A DNA stretch of 31,021 nt. It comes from JAJDAN01 sp046583095. GTDB lineage: Bacteria > Myxococcota_A > UBA9160 > UBA4427. Shown here piece after piece: positions 27,358 through 31,021 of the stretch (its first letter is position 1; each line of letters opens with the position of its first letter). The stretch lies in contig JAYGDB010000105.1 of the NCBI GenBank assembly GCA_046583095.1, positions 1-31,021 of the forward strand. Direction: 5' to 3'. Under the pieces are notes generated by a model. That model was not told where the DNA came from. It did no database searches and saw only the letters and a program-made list of their open reading frames with translations. A program made the translations under genes and the position numbers.

Positions 27358-30193
27358 GATCCGGGTCGAGAACGCGCGCTCCCACAATCTGAAGGGCGTG
27401 AGCTGCAGCATTCCCCTGCGGCAGTTGACCGTGATTACGGGCGTCTCCGGTTCGGGCAAGTCCACGCTTGCCTTCGACACCCTCTACGCCGAGGGGCAGC
27501 GCCGCTACGTCAGTTCCCTCTCCACCTACGCACGCCAGTTTCTCGAGCGACTCCCCCGTCCGCAGGTGGACGCGATCTCGAACGTGCCCCCCGCCATCGC
27601 GATCGAGCAACGCAACACGGTCGTGAACGCGCGCTCGACGGTCGGAACCGCGACCGAAATCCTCGACCACCTGCGGCTTCTCTTCGCGCGGATCGGGGCA
27701 ACCCGGTGCTCCGACTGTGACCGTCCGGTGCAGCTGGGAACAGCCACCGGTGTGGCCGACGCGCTTCTCGAACGCCACGCGCGCGAGCGCGTATCGGTCG
27801 CAACGGTGCTCGTCGCGTCCCCCGAAGAGGACGAGCAGACCCTGCGCGCACGGCTCCTGCGCGACGGCTACACGCGTCTGCTCGATGCCGCAGACGGAGT
27901 GGTCGAGCTCTCGGATCTCGGTCCCGGCGAACTGGATGCCCTGCGTGGCTCGGCCCTGCTGCTCATCGACCGCCTCGCGCTGCCCTCTGCTGATGCAAGC
28001 GGGTCTGAGCGTGCGCGGATCGCGGAAGCCGCAGCCGAGGCGTTCGCCCGCGGTGATGGGGAACTCGTCGTGGTGCCTGCCGTTGCCCGGGACGAGCGCC
28101 CCGCCTCCCGCAGCTTCTATCGGGAGGGATTCCGCTGCGACGGTTGCGGGCGCTCCTTCCCGAAGCCAGTGCCGGCCCTCTTCTCGTTCAACTCACCCCT
28201 CGGCGCCTGCCAGGACTGCCAGGGATTCGGACGAGTCGCAGCGATCGACTTCGAGCGCGTCGTTCCCGATCCGTCGGTCAGCCTGGCCGACGGGGCGATG
28301 GCACCATTCAACACGAAGATGGGCCGCCACCTGCAACGGGATTTGCTGACAGCCTGTGGTGAGCGCGGAGTTCCCACCGACGTCCCGTTCGCGTCGCTCT
28401 CGGACGAGCAGCGCGGCTGGGTCTTCGAAGGAGACGAAGACCAGGGAGGTGACTGGAACGGTGTACGCGGCTTTTTCGATTGGCTCGAGCGACGCCGCTA
28501 CAAGGTCTCGGCGAGGACCACCATCGCGCGCTACCGCCGCTTCGACTCATGCACCGCCTGCGGGGGCAGCCGGCTCAACCCGGATGCGCTCTGCGTTCGG
28601 GTAAACGGGCGCACCTTGGCAGAGGTCAGTGACGATACGATCGAAGAGCTTCGCGACTGGCTCGGGAGTCTAGATCTAACGCCGGGTGACGAGGCGCGGG
28701 TGGATCGCCTCCTCGAAGCGCTCAGGGCCCGGGTCGAAACCGTCTTCACGGTCGGGCTTGGCTACCTGGGACTCGACCGACAGACGCGCACCCTGTCGGG
28801 GGGTGAGGCGCAGAGGATTCAGCTCGCCACGGCGTTGGGAGGACGTCTCACCAGCTCGCTCTACGTGCTCGACGAGCCGTCCATCGGTTTGCACCCGGCT
28901 GACATCGATCGCCTGGTTGCAGTGCTGCGAAGAATCCGGGACCACGGCAACACCCTCGTCGTGGTCGAGCACGCGCCTGAGATCGTCTCCCAGGCCGACC
29001 ACGTGATCGATCTCGGGCCGGGCGCAGGTCGCGCTGGGGGGGCTCTCGTCGTGGAAGGCAGTGTCGCCGAGGTACGGGCGCATCCCTCGTCCCAAACGGG
29101 TCGCGCGCTGCGCGGAGAGTTCGTGGAGCCGCTGGCCCGGACACCGCGCAAGCCGCGAGGAGAGCTGCGAATCGTCGGTGCCCGGGAGCACAACCTCAAG
29201 GATCTGGACGTTCGACTGCCCCTGGGACAGCTCGTGGTTGTTACCGGCGTCTCGGGCGCCGGGAAGTCCACGCTCATCGGGCGCGTTCTCGTCGGAAACC
29301 TGCTGGCCGATCGGGACGAAGCCGAGTCCGGGCAGCGAGGGGAGCCCGGTGCGTGCGAGCGAATCGAGGGAGGCCGAGCGGTCGAGTCGATCGTGCTGGT
29401 CGATCAGACGCCGTCTTCCCGGAGCCCTCGCTCCAATCCCGCAACCGTCTCGAAGGCCTTCGATGCTATCCGCGCGCGCTTTGCGGAGACCCGAGAGGCT
29501 CGGGCTCTCGGGGTCGGCCCCGGCTGGTTCTCCTTCAACGTTTCGGGGGGCGGCCGCTGCGAGAAGTGCGAGGGGGCGGGCGAGGTCGTCATCGACATGC
29601 AGTTCCTCGACGATGTTCGGGTCCCCTGCGAGATCTGCGGGGGTTCTCGCTACCGGCGAGAGGTTCAGCAGGTGCGGCTCGACGGACGCTCGATCACCGA
29701 CGTCCTCGCGCTCACTCTCGAGGAGGCGATCGAGGTCTTCGCCGACGACCGTCGTGTCGCTGGGCGTCTCGAACCGTTCGTGAGGGTGGGTCTCGGCTAT
29801 CTCCAGCTCGGACAGCCCCTCTCGACGTTGTCCGGAGGAGAGCACCAGCGGGTTCGTCTCGCTCAGGCCATGCGGCCTCGAGCCGCGCGCGGGAAAGGCG
29901 CGCCTCGGCCACAGCTCGGCACGCGCCTCTTCGTGCTGGACGAGCCGACCACGGGTCTCCACCCCGCCGACGTCCATGTTCTGCTCGGCTGCCTCGAAGA
30001 GTTGATCGGGGAAGGGGCCAGCGTGATCGTCATCGAGCACAACCTGGACGTGATCCGCCGGGCGGACTTCGTACTGGATTTGGGTCCGGAGGGTGGGCCG
30101 GCCGGTGGCCGGGTGGTGGCCTCGGGCTCTCCGGCCGAGGTGGCAGCGAATCGGGCGTCGGCGACCGGCGCAGCGCTGCGGCGCAGCGCCTGA
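27314..30193 (+). CDS. uvrA: Excinuclease ABC subunit A
   Basis: 959 residues from ATG 27314, inside the preceding gene; GGAAAGGA lies about 5 bases upstream. UvrA finds bulky DNA lesions and loads UvrB in nucleotide excision repair. Two ABC halves are complete: Walker A GVSGSGKST (43-51), signature LSGGEAQRIQLA, Walker B VLDEPSIGLHP; then GVSGAGKST, LSGGEHQRVRLA, VLDEPTTGLHP. Zinc sites are CDGC...CQDC and CEKC...CEIC. The UvrB-binding segment (about 130-245) is less conserved than the rest and lacks the usual GxR-x-DG block. It could be the main UvrA or a paralogue; no uvrB or uvrC is in the window. Confidence 0.95.
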   Translation: MQKTPTGRPSAATTEIRVENARSHNLKGVSCSIPLRQLTVITGVSGSGKSTLAFDTLYAEGQRRYVSSLSTYARQFLERLPRPQVDAISNVPPAIAIEQRNTVVNARSTVGTATEILDHLRLLFARIGATRCSDCDRPVQLGTATGVADALLERHARERVSVATVLVASPEEDEQTLRARLLRDGYTRLLDAADGVVELSDLGPGELDALRGSALLLIDRLALPSADASGSERARIAEAAAEAFARGDGELVVVPAVARDERPASRSFYREGFRCDGCGRSFPKPVPALFSFNSPLGACQDCQGFGRVAAIDFERVVPDPSVSLADGAMAPFNTKMGRHLQRDLLTACGERGVPTDVPFASLSDEQRGWVFEGDEDQGGDWNGVRGFFDWLERRRYKVSARTTIARYRRFDSCTACGGSRLNPDALCVRVNGRTLAEVSDDTIEELRDWLGSLDLTPGDEARVDRLLEALRARVETVFTVGLGYLGLDRQTRTLSGGEAQRIQLATALGGRLTSSLYVLDEPSIGLHPADIDRLVAVLRRIRDHGNTLVVVEHAPEIVSQADHVIDLGPGAGRAGGALVVEGSVAEVRAHPSSQTGRALRGEFVEPLARTPRKPRGELRIVGAREHNLKDLDVRLPLGQLVVVTGVSGAGKSTLIGRVLVGNLLADRDEAESGQRGEPGACERIEGGRAVESIVLVDQTPSSRSPRSNPATVSKAFDAIRARFAETREARALGVGPGWFSFNVSGGGRCEKCEGAGEVVIDMQFLDDVRVPCEICGGSRYRREVQQVRLDGRSITDVLALTLEEAIEVFADDRRVAGRLEPFVRVGLGYLQLGQPLSTLSGGEHQRVRLAQAMRPRAARGKGAPRPQLGTRLFVLDEPTTGLHPADVHVLLGCLEELIGEGASVIVIEHNLDVIRRADFVLDLGPEGGPAGGRVVASGSPAEVAANRASATGAALRRSA

Positions 30194-30195
30194 CG

Positions 30196-30201
30196 TAGAC
30201 T
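30196..30201 (+). promoter_or_regulatory. Putative -10 box of the SCP2-domain gene (leaderless)
   Basis: TAGACT 7 bases before ATG 30209, overlapping the end of the uvrA gene region. The start codon would be at or next to the transcription start. Confidence 0.35.
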
Positions 30202-30208
30202 CGGGTGG

Positions 30209-30568
30209 ATGGCGCGAGCCCGTCCACCCGCAGATATCCTCCCCTCGGATTTCTTCGTCCGCTGGCTCGCGGAGGTCGTCGCCCAGGATGCCGAGCGGCG
30301 GGAGAAGCTCGCGGACACCCGGGCGACCGTGGTCTTCAATCTCAGCGGGCCCGAAGGCGGCGTTTACACGGTTCGCATCGAGGACGGCCGGGTTGAAGGC
30401 CGGGAAGGGGCGGCTGACAATCCGGACCTGGACGTCCATCTCGATGTTGCGACCTGGCGGCGTCTCAACAGCGGCGAGACGTCCGCGCCCGAGGCAGTCC
30501 TCAAGAAAGAGATCCGTTTCGAAGGGAGCTTCCTGCTCGGACTCAAGCTCCATCTGATCCTGGGCTAG
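30209..30568 (+). CDS. SCP2 sterol-transfer domain protein
   Basis: 119 residues from ATG 30209, 15 bases after uvrA. It is a single SCP2-like domain: TRATVVFNLSGPEGGVYTVRIEDGRVEGREG is the opening strand-turn-strand, DLDVHLDVATWRRLNSGE gives the cavity-lining helix, and KKEIRFEGSFLLGLKLHLIL the final strand and helix. Such domains bind sterols, fatty acids or acyl-CoAs in a hydrophobic tunnel. With the steroid-type acyl-CoA genes in the same window it could carry intermediates, but SCP2 proteins are common and may serve other lipids. A TAGACT box 7 bases upstream suggests its own leaderless transcript. Confidence 0.88.
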   Translation: MARARPPADILPSDFFVRWLAEVVAQDAERREKLADTRATVVFNLSGPEGGVYTVRIEDGRVEGREGAADNPDLDVHLDVATWRRLNSGETSAPEAVLKKEIRFEGSFLLGLKLHLILG

Positions 30569-30613
30569 CCGGCGAATCCGGCGGCTGCCGCGGGCGAACC
30601 CGATCCTCGCGTC

Positions 30614-30634
30614 ACGCGGCTAACTGCGCCGCGT
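30614..30634. terminator. GC-rich stem-loop between convergent genes
   Basis: Perfect 7-base inverted repeat ACGCGGC/GCCGCGT with a 7-base loop, spanning the stop codon of the HPF-like gene. No T run on either side, so intrinsic termination is doubtful. A weaker GCCGG/CCGGC stem lies at 30568-30582. Confidence 0.3.
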
Positions 30635-30961
30635 CGCCTTGGATCGGCGAGCCTCTCTGCGGGGAATGAAGATCCGCTTGTCGTGACGATTGCGGAGCTC
30701 CCGCTCGAGGCGGTCGAGGGCGGCGTCAGCCGCTGGTTTTTCGTGTGGGGCGGTGGCGTGAGCGGAGATGCTGGTGCTCTTGCCGGTCACCCTGGCGTTC
30801 GCTCTGATCTCGTTGTTGTCGGGGGAGAGGCTGATCTCGAAGCGCTGAGTCTCGCTGAACTCGGCGGCTAGATGCTGACAGCGTCTCTCGAGGGCTTCGC
30901 TGAGCTCGTCGATCTTGTCCAGGCCCCGGAAGTGAACGATCACCGTCGTCTCTGTCGCCAT
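30620..30961 (-). CDS. HPF/RaiA-like ribosome hibernation factor
   Basis: 113 residues from ATG 30961, preceded by AGGAGGG, the strongest ribosome binding site in the window. Short-form pattern: a beta strand (TTVIVHFRGLD), helix (ELSEALERRCQHLA), FEISLSPDNNEIRANARVTGK as a beta hairpin, ISAHATAPHEKPAADAALDRLERELRNR as the second helix, and a basic tail rich in Arg and Lys. This is the fold that binds the 30S decoding and mRNA channel and silences ribosomes in stationary phase. Divergence from E. coli HPF is marked, so a different RNA-binding role is possible. It converges on the SCP2 gene. Confidence 0.8.
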   Translation of the reverse strand: MATETTVIVHFRGLDKIDELSEALERRCQHLAAEFSETQRFEISLSPDNNEIRANARVTGKSTSISAHATAPHEKPAADAALDRLERELRNRHDKRIFIPRREARRSKATRRS

Positions 30962-31021
30962 CCGCCCTCCTGCTTTTCGGTGTGTGGCTCACATGGAAGG
31001 AAGGGTAGGAAACCCCTGGTT

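Noticed and set aside
26024..27778. 584-codon minus-strand frame opposite the MoeB-like gene
   Set aside because: Shadow of the MoeB-like, small helical and uvrA genes; no domain and an Arg/Pro-rich composition typical of antisense frames.
28676..30553. 625-codon minus-strand frame opposite uvrA and the SCP2 gene
   Set aside because: No motif, and it crosses two well supported genes.
30568..30582. GCCGG/CCGGC hairpin after the SCP2 gene as a terminator
   Set aside because: Only a 5-base stem with no T tract; common by chance in DNA this rich in G+C.
1..31021. CRISPR arrays, insertion sequences, integrase or transposase genes
   Set aside because: No regular direct repeats, no terminal inverted repeats around a transposase frame, and no translated product resembling a recombinase were seen.

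Overview
The window is GC-rich, gene-dense DNA (roughly two thirds G+C, no gap over 300 bases without a gene) from what looks like an aerobic Gram-negative chromosome. Several encoded proteins carry lipoprotein signals, and there is an oxygen-dependent HemF, a long-type SerC, UvrA, RsmE and a vertebrate-like SMUG1 glycosylase. This mix fits a deltaproteobacterial or Myxococcota/Binatota-like lineage, but that placement is an inference from gene content only. I see no mobile element, CRISPR array or prophage.

Bases 1-12,000 are mostly housekeeping and miscellaneous metabolism: the start of a lipoprotein, a SMUG1 uracil-DNA glycosylase, an amidohydrolase followed by a membrane-anchored coiled-coil protein, serC, a small lipoprotein, an SDR, hemF, a ferredoxin reductase of the KshB/PaaE type, a leftward operon (neutral-sphingomyelinase-like phosphodiesterase, HAD phosphatase, M48 lipoprotein protease), and a crotonase coupled to rsmE.

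Bases 12,000-25,100 are the accessory core. A leftward four-gene operon (UbiE-like methyltransferase, DUF455 ferritin-like protein, ATP-grasp protein, divergent methyltransferase) is joined by 4-base overlaps in its last three genes and faces a TetR regulator resembling actinobacterial KstR. The regulator heads a rightward thiolase and SDR set. Then come a Sel1-repeat lipoprotein, two adjacent acyl-CoA dehydrogenases, a three-cysteine ferredoxin, two Cys-less lipid-transfer thiolase-like proteins and two DUF35 OB-fold proteins. The layout resembles the acyl-CoA side-chain modules of steroid degraders. Three 14-base sites fit TnnAACnnGTTnnA, the pattern known for KstR: two in front of the regulator and one between the dehydrogenases and the ferredoxin. 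I read this as a steroid- or isoprenoid-type acyl-CoA catabolic regulon, with the DUF455/ATP-grasp operon possibly belonging to it.

Bases 25,100-31,021 return to housekeeping: divergent tRNA-Ala(GGC) and tRNA-Leu(CAA), a small exported protein, a MoeB/MoeZ-like activating enzyme with a rhodanese domain, a small helical protein overlapping uvrA, uvrA, an SCP2-type protein and an HPF-like ribosome factor. Several genes without a Shine-Dalgarno have a TAGACT or TAGCTT box 7-10 bases before the start codon, suggesting leaderless transcripts.
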